DNA of 31,498 bases from positions 1 to 31,498 of the forward strand of contig CAIVYX010000008.1 in assembly GCA_903910245.1 (NCBI GenBank). Reading direction: 5' to 3'. This stretch comes from an uncultured Opitutia bacterium. Its GTDB lineage: Bacteria; Verrucomicrobiota; Verrucomicrobiia; Opitutales; UBA953. Positions 17,066-25,566 of this stretch are shown piece after piece. The translations under genes and the position numbers were made by a program. Positions within the stretch are counted from its first letter, which is position 1; the number at the start of each line of letters is the position of its first letter. The notes under the pieces are model-generated. The model had not been told where the DNA came from, did no database searches, and was given only the letters and a program-made list of their open reading frames with translations.

Positions 17066-18121
17066 ATGGCCCGCGTCCAAGCCGTCACCTTCGACCTAGC
17101 AGGCACCCTGCTCTTCCCGCACCCCTCGGTCGGTGCCGTGTATGCGGCCTGTGCGAAGCGACATGGCATCGAAATTGAAGCCGCCGTCCTGGACGCGTCA
17201 TTCCCGCTGGCGCTCAAGGGCGGCCCGAAGAACGCCAAGCCCGAAGTATTCTGGAAGGAAGTCGTCCAGCGTTGCTTTGGCCCAGCGCTTCCAGCTTCCA
17301 AGATCGATCCGGTCTTCAAGGAGTGCTGGGACGCGTTCGCTCGACCAGAATCCTGGCGTATGGCTGCTGGTTCGCTCCAGGCGATTTCCGCTATCCGTTT
17401 CCTCGGCGTGAAAGTCGGGGTACTTTCCAACGCGGATGCTCGCATGCGTAACGTGCTCGAAGGCCATGGGCTGACGCGACACCTGGATGGCATCTTCCTG
17501 TCCGGAGAATCCGGACACTCCAAGCCTGACCCTAAGGCTTTTGGTCAGGCTGCCCGTGCGCTCGGCAGCTCGGTCTCCGGCTTGGTGCACTTCGGCGACA
17601 GTCCGACGGAAGACGGCGAAGGGGCCCGGGATGCTGGAGCCACCGGAGTGGTCGTCGGCGGTGCGCATGCGCCGGATCGCTGCCTGCGCAACGAGAAGAT
17701 TTCCGAATCACCCTACGCGATTCGGGCCTTGCTCACCGAAGGTAAGCTCAAGGGGAAGTTTTCGCGTACCGTGCAGAACCTTTTGGCGAACCTCCGCGGC
17801 CTGCCTGAAGACCGCGGTCGCTCCACTGACCGCGCGATGAAGACAATCGACGACGCGGTGCTCGATGCCTTCAAGAAGCTCCGACTGGACAAACCCGTAC
17901 CGGAGACGGCCATCGTGGCCCATTGGCTGGAACTACTCCCGCTCAAGCTGGCCAGACGTTCCGCCCCGCTCCGCGTGCTCGAAGGCGGCAAACTCGTCGT
18001 CCAATGCGAGAACTCCGTGATTAAATCGGAAATCCGCTTCCACGAGCGGGCGATGCTGGCCAAGATTAGGCTGCTGCGCGGATGTCAGGAGGTCAGGACG
18101 ATCAGCTTCGTGAACGCCTGA
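17066..18121 (+). CDS. Fusion of a HAD-superfamily hydrolase with a C-terminal DciA (DUF721) domain
   Basis: 351 residues in one open frame. Residues 1 to about 215 are a HAD hydrolase of the REG-2/haloacid dehalogenase-like type. Motif I is FDLAGTL (nucleophile Asp10, with Ala12 in place of the usual second Asp), motif II is VLSNAD, the lysine motif is GHSKPDPKAF and motif IV is GDSPTEDGEGARD. After a linker, residues from about 236 (VQNLLANLRGLPEDRG) to 351 match the layout of DciA/DUF721: AHWLELLPLKLARRSAPLRV from 285, then EGGKLVVQCENSVIKSEIRF and a closing LRGCQEVRTISF strand. DciA loads the replicative helicase DnaB in many bacteria. An in-frame GTG at 17771 with AGGGGA 14 bases upstream could allow separate synthesis of the DciA part. 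The start ATG 17066 is set by the HAD N-terminus. The stop abuts that of the next gene. Confidence 0.82.
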   Translation: MARVQAVTFDLAGTLLFPHPSVGAVYAACAKRHGIEIEAAVLDASFPLALKGGPKNAKPEVFWKEVVQRCFGPALPASKIDPVFKECWDAFARPESWRMAAGSLQAISAIRFLGVKVGVLSNADARMRNVLEGHGLTRHLDGIFLSGESGHSKPDPKAFGQAARALGSSVSGLVHFGDSPTEDGEGARDAGATGVVVGGAHAPDRCLRNEKISESPYAIRALLTEGKLKGKFSRTVQNLLANLRGLPEDRGRSTDRAMKTIDDAVLDAFKKLRLDKPVPETAIVAHWLELLPLKLARRSAPLRVLEGGKLVVQCENSVIKSEIRFHERAMLAKIRLLRGCQEVRTISFVNA

Positions 18122-18514
18122 TCAGTTCGACATTGGCTCGAAGGGCTTCTGGAATACGTCCTTAAATTCGTAGACTTCCTTGAAGTCCTCAAGATTGTCC
18201 TCGGGCGAGCGACCGAACATTCCGGTCTCGATGATATTAAAGACGATGTTGCCGACGTCGGCCGACTTCCGGAGACCCCAGTTATGGAGGAGCGGATAAG
18301 ACATCGGACCGTAGGTTTCGAGCACGTGCTGACGGAACCCTTCGAGTAACTGCGGACCGCTGACGTGCCGGTTCGTAGTACTCTTGCCCTTCTTCGGTTC
18401 ACCGTGCGTAAGCTTCTGGGCGAGGTCGAGCCCGAGACGAACCACGTCATAAGCCTGGGGCTGATAACGGGGGTCCTTCTGGCGGATGATGCGGACAGCT
18501 TCGTCGAAATCCAT
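18122..18514 (-). CDS. Minf_1886 family protein (TIGR04138-type, Verrucomicrobia/Planctomycetes)
   Basis: 130 residues. MDFDEAVRIIRQKDPRYQPQAYDVVRLGLD, then RHVSGPQLLEGFRQHVLETYGPM, then the LHNWGLRKSADVGNIVFN segment, an ETGMFGRSPEDNLEDFK stretch and a PF.P ending follow the pattern I associate with the small protein family named after Minf_1886. That family is largely restricted to Verrucomicrobia and Planctomycetes and has no known function. There is no signal peptide or membrane segment, so it is cytoplasmic. It starts 2 bases after the hisC stop on the same strand and is probably co-transcribed with it. Its TGA lies directly against the TGA of the convergent HAD-DciA gene. Confidence 0.85.
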   Translation of the reverse strand: MDFDEAVRIIRQKDPRYQPQAYDVVRLGLDLAQKLTHGEPKKGKSTTNRHVSGPQLLEGFRQHVLETYGPMSYPLLHNWGLRKSADVGNIVFNIIETGMFGRSPEDNLEDFKEVYEFKDVFQKPFEPMSN

Positions 18515-18516
18515 GA

Positions 18517-19605
18517 TCAGAGTTTGGCGAGTTCGGAGAGCAGGCGGGCGTTCTGCGCTTCGGTACCAACAGTCAGGCGGAGCCAGCCCGTCATGCCGTA
18601 ACCGCGGAGCGGCCGCACGATCACCCCGGACTTCTGCAGGAGGGTGAAAACCTCCTCGGCCTTTGGGATCTGCACAGCGAGGAAGTTGGCTTTGCCATCG
18701 ATATAGGCGAAGCCGAGCTGCTTGAGGCCGGCGGACAGCTGCGCGATACCGGCGTCGTTTACTTCGCGGGTGCGACGAACAAATGCTTCGTCATCGAGGG
18801 CGGCTTCGGCGGCGGCAAGCGCTGGGAGATTCACGTTAAACGGCTGACGGACGCGATTGAGGAGGCCGCAGACGTCAACTGAACCCAGCAGGTACCCGAC
18901 GCGTAGCCCGGCAAGTCCATAGGCCTTGGAGAAGGTGCGGGAAAGCACGACCTTGCGACCCGACTGCATGAGCGGGCGCAGATCGGCGGAAGTTTCGAGG
19001 TATTCCGTGTAGGCCTCGTCGAGGCAGAAGATTACGTCCTCCGGCAAGGAAGCGGCGAAGGCGAGGATATCGGCCGGATCGTCGGTTCCGCCGGTCGGAT
19101 TATTCGGACTAGCCAGGAAGACGATCCGGGTCTTCGGGGTGACCGCGGCGCGCATGGCCTTGAGGTCATGGCGATAGCCCGGCATCGGCACTTCGACCGG
19201 TGTCGCACCGAAGAGCATCGTTGCGAGCTTGTAGACGATGAAGGCTTGCGAACCGAATACCACCTCGTCGCCCGGGCGAAGGAAAGTCTGCGCAAGCATG
19301 ATCATCACCTCGTTCGAACCGTTGCCGATGACGAAATTACCCGGCTCCAGCGACCATTTCTTTGCTAATTTCTCGCGCAGGAAGGTGCAGGCGCCATCGG
19401 GATAAAGGTGACAATGTTCGAGAGCCTTGCGGGCGGCGGCCAAACCAAGGGGCGAAGGGCCCAGGGGGTTCTCATTAGAGGCAAGCTTGATGACGGCCGC
19501 GGGATCTAGGCCGAACTCACGGGCAACGACCTCGATGGGACGGCCGGCCTCGTAGACGGGCTGGGTGAGCACAGGACGATTGGCTAGGTCTGAATAGGAA
19601 GCCAT
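18517..19605 (-). CDS. hisC: Histidinol-phosphate aminotransferase
   Basis: 362 residues. It transfers the amino group of glutamate to imidazole acetol phosphate in histidine synthesis, a PLP-dependent fold-type I enzyme. IKLASNENPLGPSP at the N-terminus, ASPNNPTGG, the CLDEAYTEY aspartate region, SRTFSKAYGLAGLRVGY with the PLP lysine at 227, and the RPLRGYGMTGWLRLTVGT C-terminal substrate loop are all present. The frame runs open to 19680, but the extra residues do not resemble the family and would cross a dyad element, so ATG 19605 is preferred. No Shine-Dalgarno motif. Related enzymes can also act on aromatic amino acids, so the histidine role is inferred partly from hisF in the same window. 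Confidence 0.92.
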   Translation of the reverse strand: MASYSDLANRPVLTQPVYEAGRPIEVVAREFGLDPAAVIKLASNENPLGPSPLGLAAARKALEHCHLYPDGACTFLREKLAKKWSLEPGNFVIGNGSNEVMIMLAQTFLRPGDEVVFGSQAFIVYKLATMLFGATPVEVPMPGYRHDLKAMRAAVTPKTRIVFLASPNNPTGGTDDPADILAFAASLPEDVIFCLDEAYTEYLETSADLRPLMQSGRKVVLSRTFSKAYGLAGLRVGYLLGSVDVCGLLNRVRQPFNVNLPALAAAEAALDDEAFVRRTREVNDAGIAQLSAGLKQLGFAYIDGKANFLAVQIPKAEEVFTLLQKSGVIVRPLRGYGMTGWLRLTVGTEAQNARLLSELAKL

Positions 19606-19631
19606 GAATGAAGTAACCAATGTGACTGTTG

Positions 19632-19680
19632 GTGCAATTGGCAAGCGAGAGCGATCGCCCTCCCCGCTTGCCACTGGCAC
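19632..19680. promoter_or_regulatory. Dyad-symmetric element between hisC and the RmlD-like gene
   Basis: Perfect 9-base arms TGGCAAGCG (19639-19647) and CGCTTGCCA (19665-19673) are separated by 17 bases. The symmetry extends outward: GTGC (19632-19635) matches GCAC (19677-19680) after three bases on each side. The spacer itself contains the palindrome GCGATCGC (19651-19658). The element fills the middle of the 97-base gap between divergent starts at 19605 and 19703. It could be an operator for a shared regulator or an RNA hairpin in either leader. No T-tract follows, so a terminator is less likely. Confidence 0.6.
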
Positions 19681-19702
19681 TACCGAGGCTTAAGCGTGCA
19701 CC

Positions 19703-20668
19703 ATGAAACTCGTCGTCACCGGCGCCTCCGGATTCCTTGGTCGCGAGGTCTGTCTCGCCGCCTTGCGACGCGGACACGAAGTCCTGGCGCTGGGCGGGAC
19801 CCGCGCGCCGACGATCCCGGGCGTGGCGCAGGCGCGGGCGTTCGACCTCTGCTCCGAGGCCGCCCTCGAAGCCCTGGTGCTCGAAGAGTTCCCTCAAGCC
19901 GTCGTGCATTGCGCCGCCCTGCCGACGATCGAAGCCTGCCTGGCTGACCCCACGCGCGCCAAGGTACTCAACTCCGACGTCCCGAAAAAGTTCGCGCAGC
20001 TGTGCTTCCACCTCGGCGCCAAACTTGTCCACCTTTCGACCGACACCGTCTTTGACGGCATCGCGGGCAGCTATCAGCCCACCGACCAACCCGCCCCCCT
20101 TAACCTCTATGGGGAGACCAAGGCGGCCGCCGAAGTCGAAGTCCTGCGTTACGGCCGGGAACATGCCGCCGTGCTGCGCACCTCGCCGATTATTGGCAAC
20201 TCGGTCAGCGGCGACCGCGGATTACATGAACGACTGTTCGCCTCCTGGAAGGAAGGCAAGGCGACCACTTTATTCACCGACGAGATTCGCCAGCCTGTCG
20301 AGGTGTCGAACCTCGCGGACGTCACCATTGAACTTTGCGAACGCAGCAACCTCTCGGGGCTCTATCACTGGGCAGGCACCGAAGCCATGAGCCGGCACGA
20401 GATTGGCGTCCGGATCGCCCGGCATTTTGGACTTAATGCCGATGCACTCGTGCGATCAATCAGCCGCGCAGAAGTGCCCTCCGCTGCCGCCCGTCCACGT
20501 GACCTCAGCCTGCGCCTACACCCATTGGCCGGAAAGCTTCGCACCCAGGCCCAATCCTTCGACGAACAACTCGCGTCACTCCGTATTCCTCGCGGCAGTG
20601 AAGAATGGTACGAGAAAGAGACTGGCCGAAAGGTCGTGCGTCGGATGGAAAAAGGCGTAGACTTCTGA
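19703..20668 (+). CDS. RmlD-like NAD(P)-dependent sugar reductase/epimerase (SDR)
   Basis: 321 residues. An extended short-chain dehydrogenase: GASGFLG nucleotide motif at 7-13, VVHCAALPTIEACLADP, LVHLSTDTVFDG (the STDYVFDG-type strand of RmlD) and the YGETK catalytic Tyr136/Lys140. It fits dTDP-4-dehydrorhamnose reductase and its relatives (including proteins like the MAT2B subunit). No other rml genes are adjacent, so the substrate is unknown and an rmlD symbol is not warranted. The C-terminal 30 residues are Arg/Glu/Lys-rich (ending EKGVDF). The lipoate ligase-like gene starts 2 bases after its stop, suggesting one transcript. The dyad element ends 22 bases before its ATG. Confidence 0.88.
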   Translation: MKLVVTGASGFLGREVCLAALRRGHEVLALGGTRAPTIPGVAQARAFDLCSEAALEALVLEEFPQAVVHCAALPTIEACLADPTRAKVLNSDVPKKFAQLCFHLGAKLVHLSTDTVFDGIAGSYQPTDQPAPLNLYGETKAAAEVEVLRYGREHAAVLRTSPIIGNSVSGDRGLHERLFASWKEGKATTLFTDEIRQPVEVSNLADVTIELCERSNLSGLYHWAGTEAMSRHEIGVRIARHFGLNADALVRSISRAEVPSAAARPRDLSLRLHPLAGKLRTQAQSFDEQLASLRIPRGSEEWYEKETGRKVVRRMEKGVDF

Positions 20669-20670
20669 GG

Positions 20671-21366
20671 ATGGACGTTCTCCCGCGTCAAGCCGCCGAC
20701 GCCGTCGCCAACATGGCGGCGGACCTTTTGCTCTTGGAGTCCTATCCTGCGCCCAAGAACATACGCTTCCGCGCCTATGCCTGGTCGGCCCCCGCCTTCA
20801 CTTTCGGGGTATCGCAGTCGTGGGCCAAATACCGCGAAATCGTGCCCGCCCGCTACCCCCTCGTCCGACGTAGCACCGGCGGCGGTCTGGTTTCGCACCT
20901 AGATGATTGGACGTTCGCCTTGGTAATTCCGGACGGACACCCTCTTTTTAAGGCTGATGCGATGGCCAGCTATGCCGCCGTGCATGAAGCCCTACTCCAG
21001 GCACTCCTGCTCCAAGGTCAGCCGGTGCAGCTGGCACCCATGCCCTCGGGCACCCGTGACTTCCAATCGCCGGACGATTGCGCCCGGCGCGCCGAACCTA
21101 ATGATCTCGTTCGCAGCGATGACGGTCGCAAGGTGGCCGGTGCTGCCCAGAAACGCACCCGGAGCGGCCTCCTGATCGAAGGCTACATCTGGCGCCCCTT
21201 TCTGTCCGACTGCGATTGGGGCCGCTTTGAGAAGGACTTCGTTCAGACGCTCAGCGCAGTGCTGAAAAGCCCGGCTGTTTCCGTACCCGAACCGACCTAT
21301 CATCAGTTCGACCACGAAGGGACCTGGGCAAAGTTCGCCTCCCGGGATTGGAACGAACGAATCTAA
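20671..21366 (+). CDS. Lipoate/octanoate--protein ligase family protein
   Basis: 231 residues. It belongs to the biotin/lipoate ligase fold (LplA/LipM group), which attaches or transfers lipoyl or octanoyl groups to E2 and GcvH lysines. The substrate-binding motif RRSTGGGLVSH begins at Arg66, and the catalytic lysine is Lys154 in KVAGAAQKR. The usual LLHQG block reads LLIEGYI. Which of ligase or octanoyltransferase it is cannot be read from sequence. The frame is open from 20605 within the previous gene, but MDVLPRQAADAVANM at ATG 20671 is the sensible start, with GAGG immediately upstream (unusually close). The TAA overlaps the mutS TAG by a shared CTAA at 21363-21366. Confidence 0.85.
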   Translation: MDVLPRQAADAVANMAADLLLLESYPAPKNIRFRAYAWSAPAFTFGVSQSWAKYREIVPARYPLVRRSTGGGLVSHLDDWTFALVIPDGHPLFKADAMASYAAVHEALLQALLLQGQPVQLAPMPSGTRDFQSPDDCARRAEPNDLVRSDDGRKVAGAAQKRTRSGLLIEGYIWRPFLSDCDWGRFEKDFVQTLSAVLKSPAVSVPEPTYHQFDHEGTWAKFASRDWNERI

Positions 21367-23906
21367 GCGAAGAGATCGAGCTCAGGGCCGGCTTCCTTGG
21401 CCTTTGGCTTAGGCGTAGCGGGCTTTTTGGGCTCCAGAGAGGGCGAGGGCACTCCGGCCATCGGTAAGGCCTTAGCGGGCAACCCTGAGCCAGCCTCAAG
21501 CCCTCCAAGGATCTCACGGGCACGCTGGACGACCGCCGGAGGCATGCCGGCCAACCGGGCGACCTGGATGCCGTAAGAACGGTCAGCCGCACCCGGGACC
21601 ACCCTGCGGACAAAGACAATCTCGTCCTTCCACTCTTTGACGGCGACGGACCAATTACGCAGCCGCTGCATGGAGTCGGCAAGTTTGGTCAGTTCGTGAT
21701 AGTGGGTAGCGAAAAGGGTTCGCGGTCCAGCTTCGGCGCCGCCGTGGAGATGCTCGGCCACGGCCCAAGCGATGCTGATACCGTCATAGGTGCTTGTACC
21801 GCGACCGATTTCGTCCAGCACCACCAAAGAACGCGTCGTGGCGTTATTCAGGATATTGGCGGTCTCGTTCATCTCGACCATGAAGGTCGAGTTGCCCCGC
21901 GAAAGTTCATCAGAAGCGCCGACGCGACAAAAGATCCGATCGACGAGGCCAATGCGTGCAGAAGCGGCCGGCACCCAGCAACCGAGATGGGCGAGCATGG
22001 CGATGAGTGCGACCTGACGGATGTAGGTCGACTTGCCGGCCATGTTCGGTCCGGTGAGTAAGGCGATCTGCTCGCCTGTGCTACTCAGGCGGGTATCATT
22101 GGGGACGAACGAACCCGCGCCCGGACGAGATTGCAGCATCCGCTCCACGACAGGATGGCGGCCTTGCTCAATCTCCAGCGCGTCGCTGTCATCGACGATG
22201 GGTTTGGTCCAGTTTGCTTCGCGGGCGAGTTCGGCCCAGCCGCGGACGATATCGACCTCGGCGACCGCCTGCGCGGTGGCCAACAAAGACTCCGTGCGGG
22301 CAATGACTCCAGCGAGCAGGGTCTGGAAGAGTTCGGTCTCGCGGGCGAGCGCCTGTTCGTCAGCGCGCAGGACTTCGCGTTCTTTGGTCCGTAGTTCTTC
22401 GGTGGTGAAGCGCTCGGCATTCACCATGGTTTGCTTGCGGATATAATCGGCGGGTACCGCCGCGAGATTGGCCTTAGTGATTTCGATGGCGTAGCCGAAG
22501 GCGCCGTTGTAACGGACCTTTAGGGACTTGATGCCAGTCCGGTGCTGCTCGTTGCGCTCGAACTCGGCGATCCAACCCTTACTGTCGGAGGCAAGCGAGC
22601 GGAGTCGATCGAGTTCGGCGTCGAAACCTGCGCGAAGCGCCCCACCTTCGCTCAGATCGACGGGAAGTTCATCGCCTAAGGCGGACTCGAGCCTTGCGAG
22701 GAGTTCTGGCTCGGGATTGATGCGGCCGGCCTGTTCGGCGAGCGCTCCTCCCGGAAGAGCCAGCAGTTCTTCCCGGATCGGAGGAAGGGAGCGAAGCGTA
22801 TCGCGGACACCGCCCAGTTCGCGCGGATTTCGGAGGCGGTTCTGCAAGCGAGCGAGGATGCGGGCGATATCGCGGACACCACGCAGCGCTTCACCGACGC
22901 GGGAGGAGGCGCCAGGATGCTTAAAGAATTCGCCGACGGCGTTCTGGCGTTGGGCGATCGTGGCGAGGTCGGTCGAGGGCTCGGCCAGCCAGAGCGCCAG
23001 CAAACGGGCTCCCGAGGGAGTCTCCGTCCGGTCAATCGTCTCGAGCAGCGAACCTTCGCGAGAGCCATTGGAAGATACGAAGAGTTCGAGGTTACGGGAA
23101 GAGGCCGCATCCAGCAGGACGGACGAACCCAGCTTAGTCTCAATCAGGCGGAAAAGATTCTTCGGACGGTCGCAGAGCGAATCGGTGACATAACCCAGGA
23201 CGGCGCCCGCCACGCCCAAGGCGGGATGTTCTTCGGTCAGACCAAAACCCGCGAGGCCATGGACCGAGAGGGTCTGGGCGACGAGCCGAGCGCCGGCGGT
23301 ACCATCAAAGTTCCATCCAGGTAGACGGGAGACCGCCCTCCCCTGCAGGAAGACCTCAAGCGCTTCACGATGTTCAGCGGGAGGCTCGAGTCCCTCCGGG
23401 AGGATAATCTCCCGCGGAGAGACCGAGTGAAGCAAAGGGAGCAAGCGCGCGGGAGAGGCATCTGTTGCTAGCCGAAAATCGGCCGTCGAGACATCCAGCC
23501 AAGAAGCATGCCAGCCCTGCTTGTCCCAAGAGATAGCCGCCAGATAGTTTCCCCGACGTGAATCGAGCTGCGAATCTTCAAGCGCCGTACCAGGAGTCAG
23601 GATGCGGGTCAGGCCTCGGCGGACTAGCTTACCGGCGACCGGCGCCTCGAGCTGATCGCAGATGGCGACTTTCCAGCCAGCCGCCAGGAGACGGTTTACG
23701 TAGGCGGGAGCGGCATGGTGCGGCAAGCCGGCCATCGGCGTCTCGTGACGCTTCGTGAGCGTCAGCCCTAAGACCTTGGCGGCCACCACGGCATCCTCAC
23801 CGAAGACCTCATAGAAGTCGCCTAGGCGAAAAAACAAGACCGTTCCCGGGGAGAGTTTCTCACGAAACTCGCGGTACTGACTCTGCATCGGGGTTTCTTT
23901 TTCCAC
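21363..23906 (-). CDS. mutS: DNA mismatch repair protein MutS
   Basis: 847 residues from GTG 23906. It recognises mismatches and small loops and recruits MutL. The mismatch-contact motif F31-Y-E33 lies in LGDFYEVF, the MutS I domain follows, and the C-terminal ABC-type ATPase has Walker A GPNMAGKST near 619-627, DEIGRGTSTYDG and FATHYHELTKL. A Lys/Pro-rich linker (PLEPKKPATPKPKAK-like) leads to a short acidic ELDLFA tail, which looks like the beta-clamp-binding type of ending. The frame is open to 23942. GTG 23906 gives the MEKETPMQSQY start that aligns best with the TPMMxQY of other MutS proteins; ATG 23888 is the alternative. mutL is not in the window. Confidence 0.97.
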   Translation of the reverse strand: MEKETPMQSQYREFREKLSPGTVLFFRLGDFYEVFGEDAVVAAKVLGLTLTKRHETPMAGLPHHAAPAYVNRLLAAGWKVAICDQLEAPVAGKLVRRGLTRILTPGTALEDSQLDSRRGNYLAAISWDKQGWHASWLDVSTADFRLATDASPARLLPLLHSVSPREIILPEGLEPPAEHREALEVFLQGRAVSRLPGWNFDGTAGARLVAQTLSVHGLAGFGLTEEHPALGVAGAVLGYVTDSLCDRPKNLFRLIETKLGSSVLLDAASSRNLELFVSSNGSREGSLLETIDRTETPSGARLLALWLAEPSTDLATIAQRQNAVGEFFKHPGASSRVGEALRGVRDIARILARLQNRLRNPRELGGVRDTLRSLPPIREELLALPGGALAEQAGRINPEPELLARLESALGDELPVDLSEGGALRAGFDAELDRLRSLASDSKGWIAEFERNEQHRTGIKSLKVRYNGAFGYAIEITKANLAAVPADYIRKQTMVNAERFTTEELRTKEREVLRADEQALARETELFQTLLAGVIARTESLLATAQAVAEVDIVRGWAELAREANWTKPIVDDSDALEIEQGRHPVVERMLQSRPGAGSFVPNDTRLSSTGEQIALLTGPNMAGKSTYIRQVALIAMLAHLGCWVPAASARIGLVDRIFCRVGASDELSRGNSTFMVEMNETANILNNATTRSLVVLDEIGRGTSTYDGISIAWAVAEHLHGGAEAGPRTLFATHYHELTKLADSMQRLRNWSVAVKEWKDEIVFVRRVVPGAADRSYGIQVARLAGMPPAVVQRAREILGGLEAGSGLPAKALPMAGVPSPSLEPKKPATPKPKAKEAGPELDLFA

Positions 23907-23985
23907 TGCGAGCAGGGAAACTCTCCGCAAACGTGTGCGCAAGAACGGACTGCCCTCCCCCCGCCCCCGAGGGGCGGTAAGTTGC

Positions 23986-25521
23986 TCACATCAGCTGGGC
24001 GGCCAGCTCAGACAGGGCGCTACGGACGCCACTGATCAATCGCACATTGGCGATGATAGCATGGCCCTTCATGCGCTCATGGGTGTGAATCAGCCCGTTG
24101 GACTTACCGTCGAGGTAAGGGGTATCGACCTGATCCAAGTCGCCGATGAGGACGACCTTGGAGCCTTCCCCGATTCGCGTGATGACCGTCTTAGCTTCGT
24201 GCGGGGTCATGTTCTGGGCCTCGTCGACGATCATGAAGGCATGGCCAATCGAGCGACCGCGGATAAAGGTCATCGCTTCGATTTCGATGAGACCCGAGTC
24301 GATGAGCCACTGATAGGGCTTACGGGGCTGACTAACGGCCTGAAACTGCGAACCGAAGATCGGCTGCGGCGCTTTCATCGCCTGGGCCTTCTTCTGTCGA
24401 CGTTGCGAATCGGTGGCCACTGCCTCCTTGGCCAACGGCATGGGCGCGGAGTTTCCGTTCTTCGAGAAGAGGACCTCAAGGTTGTCGAAGTAAGGTTGGA
24501 TGTAAGGCGAAAGTTTTTCCTCCTTGGTGCCGGGAAGCGCACCGATGTCCTTACCGATCTGCACGACCGGACGGGAAACGTAGAGCTTCTTGTAAGGTGA
24601 GAAATCGCTGAGCACCTGCGAGAGCGCGGCGGCGATGGAAAGAAAAGTCTTCCCGGTGCCGGCACGACCGAAGCAGGTGACGAGACGGATCTCGGGATTA
24701 AGGAGAGCGTCGAGGAAGATCCATTGCTCAAAGTTCTTGGGGATGACGCGCATGCCGCGGGGCATCTGGAGCCCTTTACGAGCACCGCTGTCCGAAGACA
24801 TGAACTCACGATAGAGTCCGAGGGGAACGAAAGCGCCTTCGCCAACGTGGCGAGCCGGCTCAGTCCACGAGTCGGACGTGAACATCACGTATTCATTCAA
24901 GATGAGGGGCGGCTCTTCCTTGACCTTCACCTGTACCTGGCCGAGTTCGCGGAAATCGCGCATGGCTGCGGCAGTCACCTTGATGGTGCGGTATTCACCC
25001 TCGTCGCTGGTCTCAACGCGGTCGTTACGATAATCTTGGACATCCACCCCGAGGGCTTGGGCCTTGAGCGCCATGCAGGCGTCCTTGGTGACGAGGATCA
25101 CCGGACCCTTCGAGGTGTCGCGCATGTAGATCGCGGAGGCGATGATGCGATGGTCTGGGGCGTCGACCTGCATGAACACGGCGCGGACTCGTTCGGCCTT
25201 GGCTCCGTTGAAGTGGTCGCGGATGAGCGACTCATTGATGACGATGCGGAGTTCACCGCCGTCGCGAAGCTTCGCGTGCAGGGCACCGGGTTTCGTCGGG
25301 TCGCCATCCACAATCTCCTTTAATGGACGATTCTCAAAGAGACTTCGGATCGATCGATTAACCCTTCGCGCACTGGCGCCAAGTTGACCTTGCTGGGTCT
25401 TCAGACGATCGAGCTCAGACAAGACCTCGACAGGCACAGCGACAATGTGCTCGTCGAACTTGAACAAGGACTCGGGATCGTGAATTAGTACGTTGGTGTC
25501 CAGGACGTAAGTCTTTTTCAC
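23986..25521 (-). CDS. PIN domain / PhoH-like ATPase
   Basis: 511 residues. An N-terminal PIN nuclease domain (YVLDTNVLIHDP, with acidic residues continuing to about 150) is followed by a PhoH NTPase with Walker A GRAGTGKT at 285-292 and Walker B FMIVDEAQN near 429-437. SRPVVQIGKDIGALPGTKEEKLSPYIQPYFDNL and VLIGDLDQVDTPYLD are PhoH hallmarks. Such PhoH2 proteins are described as RNA-unwinding ribonucleases. A hydrophilic insert lies at about 353-400. The start is GTG 25521, fixed by the PIN N-terminus; a GAGGAG ends only 2 bases before it and also overlaps an ATG-TGA, so initiation looks unusual. No small partner gene (PhoAT-like) is seen upstream. Confidence 0.93.
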   Translation of the reverse strand: MKKTYVLDTNVLIHDPESLFKFDEHIVAVPVEVLSELDRLKTQQGQLGASARRVNRSIRSLFENRPLKEIVDGDPTKPGALHAKLRDGGELRIVINESLIRDHFNGAKAERVRAVFMQVDAPDHRIIASAIYMRDTSKGPVILVTKDACMALKAQALGVDVQDYRNDRVETSDEGEYRTIKVTAAAMRDFRELGQVQVKVKEEPPLILNEYVMFTSDSWTEPARHVGEGAFVPLGLYREFMSSDSGARKGLQMPRGMRVIPKNFEQWIFLDALLNPEIRLVTCFGRAGTGKTFLSIAAALSQVLSDFSPYKKLYVSRPVVQIGKDIGALPGTKEEKLSPYIQPYFDNLEVLFSKNGNSAPMPLAKEAVATDSQRRQKKAQAMKAPQPIFGSQFQAVSQPRKPYQWLIDSGLIEIEAMTFIRGRSIGHAFMIVDEAQNMTPHEAKTVITRIGEGSKVVLIGDLDQVDTPYLDGKSNGLIHTHERMKGHAIIANVRLISGVRSALSELAAQLM

Positions 25522-25566
25522 ATCTCCTCACGTGACCAAAATTGGAGAGAGCGCAATCCGTAAAAA

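Noticed and set aside
24724..25323. 199-codon plus-strand frame opposite the PhoH gene
   Set aside because: It is antisense to conserved PIN/PhoH motifs and shows no family match.
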